From Armatimonadetes bacterium Uphvl-Ar2 (GTDB lineage Bacteria; Armatimonadota; Fimbriimonadia; Fimbriimonadales; Fimbriimonadaceae): a stretch of 64,000 nt of DNA. The stretch covers positions 2,108,001 through 2,172,000 of the forward strand of contig CP021424.1 in assembly GCA_002162095.1 (NCBI GenBank). The letters are read 5' to 3'. This document shows, piece after piece, positions 26,157 through 34,292 of this stretch. A model generated the notes under the pieces. The model was not told the origin of the DNA. It made no database searches and saw nothing but the letters and a program-made list of their open reading frames with translations. The translations under genes and the position numbers were made by a program. Positions within the stretch are counted from its first letter, which is position 1; each line of letters begins with the position of its first letter.

Positions 26157-27070
26157 CCCGCGTCGCTTGCGTGCAGGCCCCGGCCATCTTGGGTGACCCC
26201 GCCGCCAACCTCGAGACGGTCAAGGAGTATCTGCAGGCCCTCGCCGAAGATGGGGTGGATATTGTCGTCTTTCCGGAGTGCTTCCTCACCGGCTACGTGG
26301 TGAGCACCGAAGAGGAAGCCCGGCGTATCGCTCTTACGGCCACGGAACCCGCCTCGGAATACGAGGACGTGGAAGAAGACGCTTTCTACATGTCCGATGA
26401 GATCGCCCAGCTGGATGCGCTGTGCGAGGAACTCGACATCGTGTGCGTGGTGGGCTATGCCGCCGAAACCGCTCTCGGTGAACTGGTGAACGAGTGCGTG
26501 CTGCTGGAGCCCGGCCAATTCCCCGCCGTGTATCGTAAGACGCACCTGCCTTGCCTCGGCTTCGACAACTTTGCCCTTACCGGTGACGATTTGCCGGTTT
26601 TTGAGACGCGCTACGGCCGTATTGGGATGGCGATTTGCTACGACCTGCGCATCCCGGAAACCCTGCGAGTGCTGGCCCTGAAGGGTGCCGATCTCGTGAT
26701 TTTGCCGACCAACTGGCCGGAAGGCGCGGACTTCAGCGCCGATTCCGTCGCCCCGGTGCGCGCCATGGAGAACAAGGTTTTCGTGGCCACTTGCAACCGT
26801 TGCGATGAGGAAGGCGGTTTCCGGTTTATCGGCAAGAGTGGCATCTTTGGATTGAATGGCGAGCCCCTGGCCAAGGCCGGTTCCGAGCCAGAGGTGATCG
26901 TCGCGAACCTTAACCTGCCCGCCGCCCGCGATAAGCGCAACGTGAACCCGGTGACCGGCTACGCCACCGAGGTCTTTGCCGCCCGGCAGCCCGACCTCTA
27001 CGACGTGATCGTGAGCGGGCAAGAACTTCCTACGGTCCCACCGGAACTGGAAGACGACGAAGACGCTTAA
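26153..27070 (+). CDS. carbon-nitrogen hydrolase (nitrilase superfamily)
   Basis: 305 aa from a GTG overlapping the hom stop. The Glu-Lys-Cys triad is visible: FPECFLTGY, YRKTHLPCLG and MAICYDLRIPE, with PTNWPEG after it. Relatives are amidases, nitrilases, N-carbamoyl-putrescine or omega-amidases; the C-terminal tail is acidic. Placement between hom and guaA does not fix the substrate. Confidence 0.85.
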   Translation: MTRVACVQAPAILGDPAANLETVKEYLQALAEDGVDIVVFPECFLTGYVVSTEEEARRIALTATEPASEYEDVEEDAFYMSDEIAQLDALCEELDIVCVVGYAAETALGELVNECVLLEPGQFPAVYRKTHLPCLGFDNFALTGDDLPVFETRYGRIGMAICYDLRIPETLRVLALKGADLVILPTNWPEGADFSADSVAPVRAMENKVFVATCNRCDEEGGFRFIGKSGIFGLNGEPLAKAGSEPEVIVANLNLPAARDKRNVNPVTGYATEVFAARQPDLYDVIVSGQELPTVPPELEDDEDA

Positions 27071-27099
27071 CGGCCCCAACTCGGGGTGAGCGAGAGGGA

Positions 27100-27105
27100 T
27101 AGACT
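27100..27105 (+). promoter_or_regulatory. -10-like hexamer TAGACT upstream of guaA
   Basis: TAGACT ends 10 bases before the ATG at 27116, giving at most a few bases of leader. Confidence 0.4.
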
Positions 27106-27115
27106 GCAACCTTCC

Positions 27116-28642
27116 ATGCAGCATTCCCTCGTGAGCGTCATTGACTTTGGTGGGCAGTATTCGCAGCTGATTGTCCGCCGAATTCGCGAACTGGGGGTGT
27201 ATAGCGAAATGGTGCCGTGGATGCACGCGGCCGACCACATCCGCGAGAAGAACCCGATCGCAATCATTCTGAGTGGGGGGCCGCGCAGTGTGCGCGAAGA
27301 GAACGCGCCGGACTTCGATTTCTCGTTGGCCGAAGGGAAGCCCTTGCTGGGCATTTGCTACGGCATGCAGCTGATGGCGCATCGCCTGGGCGGGCGCGTG
27401 GAGCGAGCTTCCGACCGGGAATACGGTCGGCAGAGTTTCTCATCGCGCGAATCCGATGCCCTAGTGGGCGTGATGCACGACCCGCAGATTTGGATGAGCC
27501 ACGGCGACCGCATTGAAGATATCCCGGCGGACTACGCGGTGACCGCGCAAACCGCGACTTGCCCGGTGGCGGCCATGGAGAACGCGGAGGCCAAGCGATT
27601 TGGTGTGCAGTTCCACCCAGAAGTCAGCCACACGCCCGACGGCAAGGCCTTGCTGGATGCCTTTTTGAACCAAATTGATGGGCTGACGCGCGACTGGACG
27701 GCGGGGCAGTTTATCGAGGAGACCGTCGAGTCCATCCGGGCGCAAGTCGGCACTGAACGGGTGCTGTGCGCGGTGAGTGGCGGCGTGGATAGCTCGGTGG
27801 CGGCGGCGCTGCTGACCAAGGCACTGGGCGACCAAGTGACCTGCGTCTTTGTGGACCACGGCCTGCTGCGCAAGGACGAGGCGGAGGAGGTGGTGCATAT
27901 GTTCACCGAGACCTTCCACCCGCACCTGGTGGTCATCCGGGCCGCCGATCAGTTCTTCGGCAAGCTGGCGGGCGTGACGGACCCCGAAACCAAGCGCAAG
28001 ATCGTGGGCGCGGAGTTTGTGCGGTGCTTTGAGGCGCACAGCGACGAATTCAGCGACTGCCAGTGGCTGGCGCAGGGCACGCTCTACCCGGACGTGATTG
28101 AGAGCGGTTCTTCCACGGCCAGCACCATCAAAACGCACCACAACGTGGGTGGCCTGCCGGACTGGATGAAGCTCAAAGTCATCGAGCCGCTGCGCTGGCT
28201 CTTTAAGGATGAAGTGCGGGCCGTGGGGCGCGCACTGGGCTTGCCGGAGCACGTGGTGGACCGCGAGCCGTTCCCGGGGCCGGGCCTGGCCGTGCGCGTG
28301 CTGGGCGAAGTGACCCGCGAACGCGTGCGGATGACGCAGGAGGCAGACGCCATCTTCCGCCACGAACTGCGGGTGCAGGGCCATAAGCCGGGCATCTGGC
28401 AGAGCTACGCTGCCCTGCTGGACGTGCGAAGCGTGGGCGTGATGGGCGACGAGCGCACCTACGAGCAGCCGATTGTGCTGCGTGCGGTGACGAGCGAAGA
28501 CGCCATGACGGCCGAAGCGGCCGCCCTGCCGTTTGAGTTTTTGCAGCATGTGGCGCTGCGCATTGTGAACGAAGTGGATGGGGTCAATCGCGTGGTTTAC
28601 GACCTGACGGGCAAGCCGCCAGGGACCATCGAATGGGAGTAG
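27116..28642 (+). CDS. guaA: GMP synthase (glutamine-hydrolysing)
   Basis: 508 aa, the normal length. The class I amidotransferase domain has IDFGGQYSQLIVRRIREL, the nucleophile in LGICYGMQLMAH and the His-Glu pair in VQFHPEVSHT. The ATP pyrophosphatase domain has the P-loop AVSGGVDSSVAAALL and the C-terminal dimer domain ends TGKPPGTIEWE. It converts XMP to GMP. I use ATG 27116 because the family begins here; an upstream ATG (27086) adds ten unconserved residues. Confidence 0.96.
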   Translation: MQHSLVSVIDFGGQYSQLIVRRIRELGVYSEMVPWMHAADHIREKNPIAIILSGGPRSVREENAPDFDFSLAEGKPLLGICYGMQLMAHRLGGRVERASDREYGRQSFSSRESDALVGVMHDPQIWMSHGDRIEDIPADYAVTAQTATCPVAAMENAEAKRFGVQFHPEVSHTPDGKALLDAFLNQIDGLTRDWTAGQFIEETVESIRAQVGTERVLCAVSGGVDSSVAAALLTKALGDQVTCVFVDHGLLRKDEAEEVVHMFTETFHPHLVVIRAADQFFGKLAGVTDPETKRKIVGAEFVRCFEAHSDEFSDCQWLAQGTLYPDVIESGSSTASTIKTHHNVGGLPDWMKLKVIEPLRWLFKDEVRAVGRALGLPEHVVDREPFPGPGLAVRVLGEVTRERVRMTQEADAIFRHELRVQGHKPGIWQSYAALLDVRSVGVMGDERTYEQPIVLRAVTSEDAMTAEAAALPFEFLQHVALRIVNEVDGVNRVVYDLTGKPPGTIEWE

Positions 28643-28644
28643 AT

Positions 28645-28728
28645 ATGACCCCGTATTCTTACCAGGATCGGGAGTTGCTTTTGGCGACGGCGGCTGGGTT
28701 GATGAGGGCTCGAGAGAATGCCCAGTAA
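28645..28728 (+). CDS. possible 27-residue small protein
   Basis: An ATG two bases after the guaA stop opens a 27-codon frame (MTPYSYQDRELLLATAAGLM, then RARENAQ). Composition is protein-like and helical, and codon use matches the neighbours. It could be a remnant of a longer gene. No Shine-Dalgarno sequence is clear, so this is a weak call. Confidence 0.25.
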   Translation: MTPYSYQDRELLLATAAGLMRARENAQ

Positions 28729-28771
28729 CTTTGCGGGGTAAATCCTGCAATCACCCTTTTATTCAAATTTT

Positions 28772-29197
28772 ATGAGCATGTTTGTCTCCGAAATCAGTAA
28801 GACATTCCGGTGGGAAATGGGGCACCGTCTGGCGGGACACCCTTTGTGTGGCAACCCCCACGGGCACAGCTATGCCGCCGACATCCACCTGAAAGGGCCG
28901 GTGCAGGACAACGGCATGGTGATGGATTACGGCGACCTGAGCGCGCTGATGAAGCCCTTGGTGGCCCAACTCGACCACGCCTTTGCGGTGGACCAAGCCG
29001 ATACCCTGATGGGTGAGTTCCTGCGCGAGAACGGCTTCCGCATCCTCGAATTGCCCTATCCGCCCACGGCGGAGAACCTGGCCCGCTGGCTGGCGGAGGC
29101 CTTGGCGCCTCAACTCCCGTCCGGCTTGGTCCAGCTCACGGTGGTTGTTCGGGAAACCGCTCACACCACTGCCCAGCACACCGTCGCGCTTGGTTAG
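28772..29197 (+). CDS. queD: 6-carboxy-5,6,7,8-tetrahydropterin synthase (QueD/PTPS family)
   Basis: 141 aa. The zinc His residues are in GHRLAGH and NPHGHSYAADIHL, with the catalytic Cys in PLCGNPHGHS; VMDYGDLSALMKPLVAQLDHAF is the family block, and ENLARWLAEAL follows. QueD makes an intermediate of queuosine; a PTPS role cannot be excluded since the other queuosine genes are absent here. It overlaps the convergent glyoxalase gene by 4 bases. Confidence 0.88.
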   Translation: MSMFVSEISKTFRWEMGHRLAGHPLCGNPHGHSYAADIHLKGPVQDNGMVMDYGDLSALMKPLVAQLDHAFAVDQADTLMGEFLRENGFRILELPYPPTAENLARWLAEALAPQLPSGLVQLTVVVRETAHTTAQHTVALG

Positions 29198-29538
29198 CCG
29201 GTCGTCGCTCGGAAGAGCTGAATCCGGTTACGGTCGGGGTCGAACACCATCTGCACGTGTCCCCGAGGGGTCTCGTGGATCTCGGGGTCAACTTCGCCGC
29301 CCGCCTCCCGGCAAGCATGGGCGGCAGTCTCCAGGTCTGCGACTTCAATCGACACCACAAATCCCGCCGCGCCACCGGGCATATCCGCATGCAAGCCCAG
29401 GGTCACTGCGCCCAAGCGGAAGGCCGTCCAATGCGCACTCGAATAGCTCGGCTCCTGCCCAATAAACGCCGTATAGAACCGCACGGAACGGTCCATGTCT
29501 GTCACTCCGGCCCAGACCGTATCGATGTGCCCCACCAT
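29194..29538 (-). CDS. glyoxalase/VOC superfamily protein
   Basis: 114 aa, a single glyoxalase/bleomycin-resistance fold. The opening VTDMDRSVRFYTAFIG and the closing PRGHVQMVFDPDRNRIQLFRA, plus VVSIEVADLETAAHACREAGGE in between, are typical. Metal ligand positions are not fully clear. The start at 29538 is supported by TATACC 6 bases upstream. Its promoter is shared with the divergent yajQ gene. Confidence 0.8.
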   Translation of the reverse strand: MVGHIDTVWAGVTDMDRSVRFYTAFIGQEPSYSSAHWTAFRLGAVTLGLHADMPGGAAGFVVSIEVADLETAAHACREAGGEVDPEIHETPRGHVQMVFDPDRNRIQLFRATTG

Positions 29539-29544
29539 GGCGCG

Positions 29545-29552
29545 GGTATACC
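29545..29552. promoter_or_regulatory. palindromic shared -10 element GGTATACC
   Basis: GGTATACC is its own reverse complement. On the minus strand TATACC ends 6 bases before the glyoxalase ATG (29538); on the plus strand TATACC ends 10 bases before the YajQ ATG (29563). One symmetric element therefore appears to serve both divergent genes. Confidence 0.5.
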
Positions 29553-29562
29553 GAATGGCAAC

Positions 29563-30057
29563 ATGGCCAGTGAATTTTCCTTTGACATCGTCGCGAAAGT
29601 GGATGAGATGGAAGCGAAAAACGCGATTGACCAAGCCCAACGAGAGCTTGCCAACCGCTACGACTTTAAGGGCTCGAAGGCATCCGTCGAACTCGAAAAG
29701 CTTGAGGTGAAGATGGTGGCCGACGACGAGTTCCGCATGGACCAACTTCGCGACATCGTGGAGAGCAAGCTCATTCGGCGCGGCATCGACCTCAAGATGG
29801 TGGAGCGCGGCAAGGTGGAAGAGAGCGGACAGATGACGGTCAAGCAGACCCTGACGCTCAAGAGTGGCCTCAGTTCGGACGAAGCCAAGGCGCTTAACAA
29901 GCTTTTCAAGGAGAACAAGGCGCTGAAGGTGAACACACAGATCCAGGGCGACGCCATCCGTGTGAGCAGCAAGAGCAAGGACGACCTGCAAAAGGCGATG
30001 ACGTGGGTGAAGGCCCAGGATTTGCCCTACGTTCCGGACTTCACCAACTACCGCTAA
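29563..30057 (+). CDS. yajQ: YajQ family nucleotide-binding protein
   Basis: 164 aa. The N-terminal SFDIVAKVDEMEAKNAIDQAQRELANRYDFKG block is diagnostic, with SKLIRRGIDLKM and the C-terminal DDLQKAMTWVKAQDLPYVPDFTNYR. Some members bind cyclic di-GMP or nucleic acid. A second HD-type c-di-GMP-related gene lies at 9534, but not next to it. The longer upstream in-frame reading crosses the divergent gene and is not used. Confidence 0.93.
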   Translation: MASEFSFDIVAKVDEMEAKNAIDQAQRELANRYDFKGSKASVELEKLEVKMVADDEFRMDQLRDIVESKLIRRGIDLKMVERGKVEESGQMTVKQTLTLKSGLSSDEAKALNKLFKENKALKVNTQIQGDAIRVSSKSKDDLQKAMTWVKAQDLPYVPDFTNYR

Positions 30058-30098
30058 GCGAGCCTGAGACTTCCCAGCCCGGCGGGGCCCGGGAGGGG

Positions 30099-30104
30099 TA
30101 CCTT
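30099..30104 (+). promoter_or_regulatory. -10-like hexamer TACCTT, leaderless-type
   Basis: TACCTT ends 7 bases before the grpE ATG at 30112. Confidence 0.4.
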
Positions 30105-30111
30105 CAAGTTC

Positions 30112-30678
30112 ATGAATGGCGTACCTGATGAAACGGTGAACCCGAATCCGGCGGACGTGACGGAAACCACGACGCCGGGGGAAGTTGATCCTCGCGATCA
30201 GGAAATCGCGGCTTTGCAAGGGCAGCTGGCCGAATGCGCCCGCCGCCTGCAAGCCGCCGAAGAGCAAGTGTTGCGCGTGCAGGCCGAGAGCCAGACCATC
30301 ATGCGCCGTCTCCGCCAGCAAATGGAGGACGAGAAGAAGTTTGGCCCGCGCCCCTTGGTGGAATCGCTCTTGCCTGTGCTCGATAACTTCCAGCGATCCA
30401 TGGCGGCCCTGCAGGGTGGCGCCAATCCCGATCGCATCCTAGAAGGCGTGGGCGGCGTGGAGCGGCAACTGCGGCAGGCGCTCGAGGGCGTGGGGGTGCA
30501 GCGCATCCCGACCGAGGGCATGAGCTTCGACCCCGAGCGGCACGAGGCGATTGTGGCGGAGCCCAGCGCCGAGCACGAACCGGACACGATTCTGAATGAA
30601 ATCACGGCCGGCTACGAGATGCACGGGCGCATCATCCGCCCCGCGCAGGTGCGAGTGACGGTGGCCCCGGATGCTTGA
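30112..30678 (+). CDS. grpE: nucleotide exchange factor GrpE
   Basis: 188 aa. A Thr/Pro/Glu-rich N-terminus leads to a coiled coil (residues about 30-75) and the C-terminal beta domain. Family patterns: LVESLLPVLDNFQRSMAAL, GVGGVERQLRQALEGVGVQRIP, FDPERHEAIVAEPS and the closing ITAGYEMHGRIIRPAQVRV. It releases ADP from DnaK. dnaK is not in the window, and dnaJ is 14 kb away. It overlaps glmM by 8 bases. Confidence 0.92.
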   Translation: MNGVPDETVNPNPADVTETTTPGEVDPRDQEIAALQGQLAECARRLQAAEEQVLRVQAESQTIMRRLRQQMEDEKKFGPRPLVESLLPVLDNFQRSMAALQGGANPDRILEGVGGVERQLRQALEGVGVQRIPTEGMSFDPERHEAIVAEPSAEHEPDTILNEITAGYEMHGRIIRPAQVRVTVAPDA

Positions 30679-32038
30679 TGTGATCGGACGGCTGAAGTTC
30701 GGCACCGATGGCATTCGCGGCGTGGCCGGGCGTGAACTCACCCCCGCCTTTGCCATGCGCCTGGGTGAATGGGCGGCCGAGTGGATGCACGCGCACAACC
30801 AGCCCCTGCGCATGGTGGTGGGGCGTGATACGCGCCGCAGTGGCGCGATGCTGGGGGCGGCCTTCGCCGCCGGAGCAACCAGCCGGGGTGTGGACTGCGA
30901 CAGCGTGGGCGTGGCCCCCACCGGAGCGATGAGCTGGCTGGTGCGGAACGAGGGCTACGGCCTGGGCGTGGTCATCTCCGCGAGCCACAACCCGGCCCCG
31001 GACAACGGCATCAAGTTCTTTGAAGCGGACGGTGCCAAGGCCAAAGATGCCACCGAGGCCTGGATTTCTGAACGATGGCACGAGGCCCCCACCGGCACCC
31101 GCGAAGGGGCCGAACTGGGCTTGCTCAACACGGGCCATTCCCTGAACGCATACGCCGAGTGGTTGGTGAACTTGGTGCCAGAGCGTCTGGATGGCATGAG
31201 GCTGGTGGTGGATGCTGCTCACGGCGCGGGCTACAACTGGGGCGTGGAAGTCTTGCGGCGTCTCGGCGCCGAGGTTCACGTCATCGGCGACCAGCCGGAC
31301 GGTCTGAACATCAACGCCGAAGGCGGGGCCACCAAGCCCGATGTGATGATGGCCATGGCTGCCAAGCTCGGCGCGGTGGGAATTGCCTACGATGGGGATG
31401 CGGACCGCGCGGTTTTCAGCGACGAGCAGGGCCGCCTCATCAACGGCGACCGCACGATGGCCCTGTGGGCCGCGCACTGGGGCAGTAGCCCGGTGGTGGG
31501 CACCGTGATGAGCAATGGTGGCTTTGAGGCGCACCTCAAGCAATCCGGCATTGGCCTGGAAAGGACGCCGGTGGGCGACAAGAAGGTTTCCGAGCGCATT
31601 TTCCAGACCGGCGCCAAAGTGGGCGGCGAGCAAAGTGGGCACATCATCTTTGCCGAGCGCGGCCCCACTGGCGATGGCTTGATTACGGCCCTCGAGTTCC
31701 TGCGGGTGCTACGGCGAGAAGGCAAGCGGGCGGCGGACCTCGCCTTCCCGTTCGACAACTGGCCGCAGATCATGTGGAACGTCCATGTCGGGCAAATCGC
31801 GGGCTGGGAGCAAGAAGCCAGCGTCCAAGCCGCCATGCAGCAGGCCGAAGCCGGACTAGGCGCAGGGCGCCTGGTGGTACGAGCCAGCGGCACACAGCCG
31901 ATGATCCGGGTGATGGCCGAAGGGCCAGACCGACCGGCCGTGGAGCAAGCCGTGGCCCTGGTGGGCGAGGCGCTGGTCGCCGCACGGGGCGGGGAAGTCG
32001 CCGGTAAAGTAGATTTAACCGATGCTTTGGGCGATTGA
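30671..32038 (+). CDS. glmM: phosphoglucosamine mutase
   Basis: 455 aa. The alpha-D-phosphohexomutase order is complete: LKFGTDGIRGVAG at the start, the phosphoserine loop VVISASHNPAPDNGIKFF near residue 105, the metal loop YDGDADRAVFSD, the sugar-binding HIIFAERGPTGDG segment and the phosphate loop RASGTQPMIRVMAEG. It makes glucosamine-1-phosphate for cell-wall precursors. It overlaps grpE by 8 bases and coaX by 17 bases. Confidence 0.94.
   Translation: MLDVIGRLKFGTDGIRGVAGRELTPAFAMRLGEWAAEWMHAHNQPLRMVVGRDTRRSGAMLGAAFAAGATSRGVDCDSVGVAPTGAMSWLVRNEGYGLGVVISASHNPAPDNGIKFFEADGAKAKDATEAWISERWHEAPTGTREGAELGLLNTGHSLNAYAEWLVNLVPERLDGMRLVVDAAHGAGYNWGVEVLRRLGAEVHVIGDQPDGLNINAEGGATKPDVMMAMAAKLGAVGIAYDGDADRAVFSDEQGRLINGDRTMALWAAHWGSSPVVGTVMSNGGFEAHLKQSGIGLERTPVGDKKVSERIFQTGAKVGGEQSGHIIFAERGPTGDGLITALEFLRVLRREGKRAADLAFPFDNWPQIMWNVHVGQIAGWEQEASVQAAMQQAEAGLGAGRLVVRASGTQPMIRVMAEGPDRPAVEQAVALVGEALVAARGGEVAGKVDLTDALGD
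32010..32015 (+). promoter_or_regulatory. -10-like hexamer TAGATT inside the glmM 3' end
   Basis: TAGATT is followed by TAACCG and the coaX ATG at 32022 (6 bases). It would let coaX be transcribed separately although it overlaps glmM. Confidence 0.45.
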
Positions 32039-32801
32039 CGTTGGCAATACGCAGACCGTCGTGGGCATCCACGAGGGTGGTCAGTGGCTCGCACACTGGC
32101 GGCTAGAGAGCGACCACGCCCGCACCGAGGACGAGATTGCGGCGCTGCTGAAGCCACTATTTGACCTCGCCGCGTTGCCGTTCGTGAGTTCCGGGGTGAT
32201 TATTGCGAGCGTGGTGCCACCCACCGAGCGCAATTGGGAGCGATTCTGCGCCAAGTACCTGCAGCAGCCGGCGACCTTTTTGCGTCGGGGCGACCAGGTA
32301 GACCTGCGGGTCACTTACGATCCGCCCCACGCCGTAGGGGCTGACCGCTTGGCCAACGCCCTGGCCGCGTGGGAGCGATTCGGCACGGCGTGTATTGTCG
32401 TGGACTTCGGTACGGCCACGACGTTCGACGTGATTGACCACGAGGGCACCTATGTGGGCGGGGCGATCATGCCGGGGCCGCACGTGGCCCTGGAAAGCCT
32501 GGCGGGGAAGACGGCGAAGCTCCCCACCTTTGCCCTGGAGACGCCTGCGCGCGCCATTGGCACGCAAACGGTGGGGGCGCTGCAGAGTGGCTTCATGTTT
32601 GGCTACGCCGGCGGCATTGATGCTGTGGCCAGGCGCATCAAGGCCGAGCTTCAAGGCGAAGTCCACGTCATCAGCACGGGTGGGCTCGGCACGCTCTTCC
32701 TACCCATTTCGGAGATGCTCGAGGATCACTATCCCACCCTGACGTTGGATGGACTCTTATTAGCCTGGGATCGCTTGCCCCACCGCGACCACCTGGGCTA
32801 A
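32022..32801 (+). CDS. coaX: type III pantothenate kinase
   Basis: 259 aa. The ASKHA-fold motifs are clear: MLWAIDVGNTQTVVGI at the start, DPPHAVGADRLANALAAW, VVDFGTATTFDVI and YVGGAIMPGPHVALESL, then VGALQSGFMFGYAGGID. It phosphorylates pantothenate, the first step of CoA synthesis, without the regulation seen in type I/II enzymes. It overlaps glmM by 17 bases. Confidence 0.95.
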   Translation: MLWAIDVGNTQTVVGIHEGGQWLAHWRLESDHARTEDEIAALLKPLFDLAALPFVSSGVIIASVVPPTERNWERFCAKYLQQPATFLRRGDQVDLRVTYDPPHAVGADRLANALAAWERFGTACIVVDFGTATTFDVIDHEGTYVGGAIMPGPHVALESLAGKTAKLPTFALETPARAIGTQTVGALQSGFMFGYAGGIDAVARRIKAELQGEVHVISTGGLGTLFLPISEMLEDHYPTLTLDGLLLAWDRLPHRDHLG

Positions 32802-32828
32802 CTCCCCCGCAATTGATAGACAAAGAAA

Positions 32829-32860
32829 AACCTCCTCGCGGCTCACGGCCGGAGGAGGTT
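32829..32860 (-). terminator. intrinsic terminator of the pseudo-caspase transcript
   Basis: AACCTCCTC (32829-32837) pairs with GAGGAGGTT (32852-32860). On the minus strand TTTTTCTTTG follows the stem, so it stops transcription coming from the gene ending at 32884. The + strand side lacks a T run, so it is not a good terminator for coaX. Confidence 0.8.
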
Positions 32861-32883
32861 CTCCTGTTGCTTGTTCGATAGGA

Positions 32884-34266
32884 TTAGAACCGGGAGTCTT
32901 CGCCCATGTTCCGCAGGGCGGGAAGGGTTGCGGTTTGGCCCGAACCACCACCTGTGGTCCCACCGCCGACGCGTCGCATTTCGTAGAACACCTGCCAACC
33001 GAACTCGGCGATGGGCACGCGGTTGGTGCGGTAGCGTTGCAGCACAGCCACCAGCGCCCGGGTGTAAACCCCATTCACGCTGCCACTGTTCATCAGGCCG
33101 ATGACGTCGCCCCCACTCATGGTGGACTGCATCTGCGAGAGGAAGCCGAAGATCGGAACTTCTTCGCCGAAGTAGCGGCCGTTGGCCATGGCTCGGCGCA
33201 CTTGGAAGAAGGAGAAGACGCGCGCACCCTTCATAAAGAACGGGCGGAACAGCTCAATCTTCGCCACCATGCGGCTGGTGTCGCTGGTGCCGTTCACATC
33301 CACGCCGGCGAGGTAGTCCTTACCGTCGATGTTGAAGCCTGCACCGGCAAAGAAGAGGAACAGCGTGGCGTCCTGCGGCATGCGCTCAGCGAGGGCGGCG
33401 GCTTGGTTCTTGATCTCTTCGGCGCTGACGTTCAGCAAAATCACCGTGTTCTCATCCGCGTAGCCTGCATGCTGTAAAAGGGCATCGCGCAGCAGGTTAG
33501 CGTCGTTCTGAGCAAAAGACTGCTTGTAGTTGTCCAGGCTCGATTCGCTATTGCCAATGATAAGCGCAAACTTGGTGGCTACCACCGGCACACGGTCGCT
33601 CGGGCCGGTCGGCACCGGCGGCGTCGTGGTTTGGTTACCGGCTTGATTACCAGCTTGGTTGCCCGCGCCAATCACTTGGGTCGGATTCACCATCCCGGAT
33701 TGGTTACCTTGGTTGTTGTTCGCCACGGCTTGGCCGGTGATCGCCGCGAGGGCCGCGACTTCATTCGGATCCAAGACGGAGGCATCCACGCGCCAGGTGG
33801 CTGGTTGGGCCTTCCATCGCGTTTCCACTTCCCGCTGCATCTGGGCGTCGTTCAGTTGGATGTAAATCTGATTAAGGAAGTAGAACGTCTCGGCAGAGCG
33901 CTGATTCTTATCCACCAGCGTACTGAGCTCCGTTGCGGCTGTGCGCAGGATGCCCGTCTTGACTTCGTCATTCTTCTCTTCCAGAGCCGAGCGATACGCG
34001 CTGTAGGCCGCCAGGAAGTTGGGAGAATAGGGGCTTCCGTTGCGCCACTCGCGGCGCTCGGTCACGGGGGCCGGAAGGCGCGTGGGCTCCGATTGATCCT
34101 CGGGCCGCATCGCGGCCGCATTCAAAAACGCTTCGCGGGCAACGGCCCACTGCTTGCCCTTGGCGGCGCCAAGCCCTTGCTCATACGCTTCGCTCCATGA
34201 CTGCGCCCAGGCGGTTGCGCTCAGCGCGGCCACCATCAAAAATGCCGAGACCCGGTTTGCCCTCAT
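32884..34266 (-). CDS. exported caspase-like (C14-fold) protein with degenerate catalytic residues
   Basis: 460 aa. Signal peptide MRANRVSAFLMVAALSATAWA, a helical TPR-like region (about residues 25-145), a short NQAGNQAGNQ repeat (about residues 203-212) and a caspase-like domain from about residue 228: FALIIGNSESSLDN, NDANLLRDALLQHAGY, DATLFLFFAGAGFNIDGKDYLAGVD and VNGVYTRALVAVLQ. The GHG that holds the catalytic His is GAG (Ala309), and the DaC Cys segment reads VFSFFQVRR, so it should not be an active protease. It is last in an operon, 26 bases after the PorV-like gene, with AAAGG as ribosome site. Confidence 0.7.
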   Translation of the reverse strand: MRANRVSAFLMVAALSATAWAQSWSEAYEQGLGAAKGKQWAVAREAFLNAAAMRPEDQSEPTRLPAPVTERREWRNGSPYSPNFLAAYSAYRSALEEKNDEVKTGILRTAATELSTLVDKNQRSAETFYFLNQIYIQLNDAQMQREVETRWKAQPATWRVDASVLDPNEVAALAAITGQAVANNNQGNQSGMVNPTQVIGAGNQAGNQAGNQTTTPPVPTGPSDRVPVVATKFALIIGNSESSLDNYKQSFAQNDANLLRDALLQHAGYADENTVILLNVSAEEIKNQAAALAERMPQDATLFLFFAGAGFNIDGKDYLAGVDVNGTSDTSRMVAKIELFRPFFMKGARVFSFFQVRRAMANGRYFGEEVPIFGFLSQMQSTMSGGDVIGLMNSGSVNGVYTRALVAVLQRYRTNRVPIAEFGWQVFYEMRRVGGGTTGGGSGQTATLPALRNMGEDSRF

Positions 34267-34292
34267 TCCGTTGCCTTTGTTATGTTCCTTCT

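Noticed and set aside
32829-32860. Terminator for coaX on the + strand
   Set aside because: The stem is perfect but the + strand side has no T run after it; the T run is on the minus strand, so it belongs to the gene ending at 32884.
33600-33680. Direct repeat region in the caspase-like gene
   Set aside because: It codes a Gly-Asn-Gln-rich linker in frame; no sign of a mobile or regulatory repeat.
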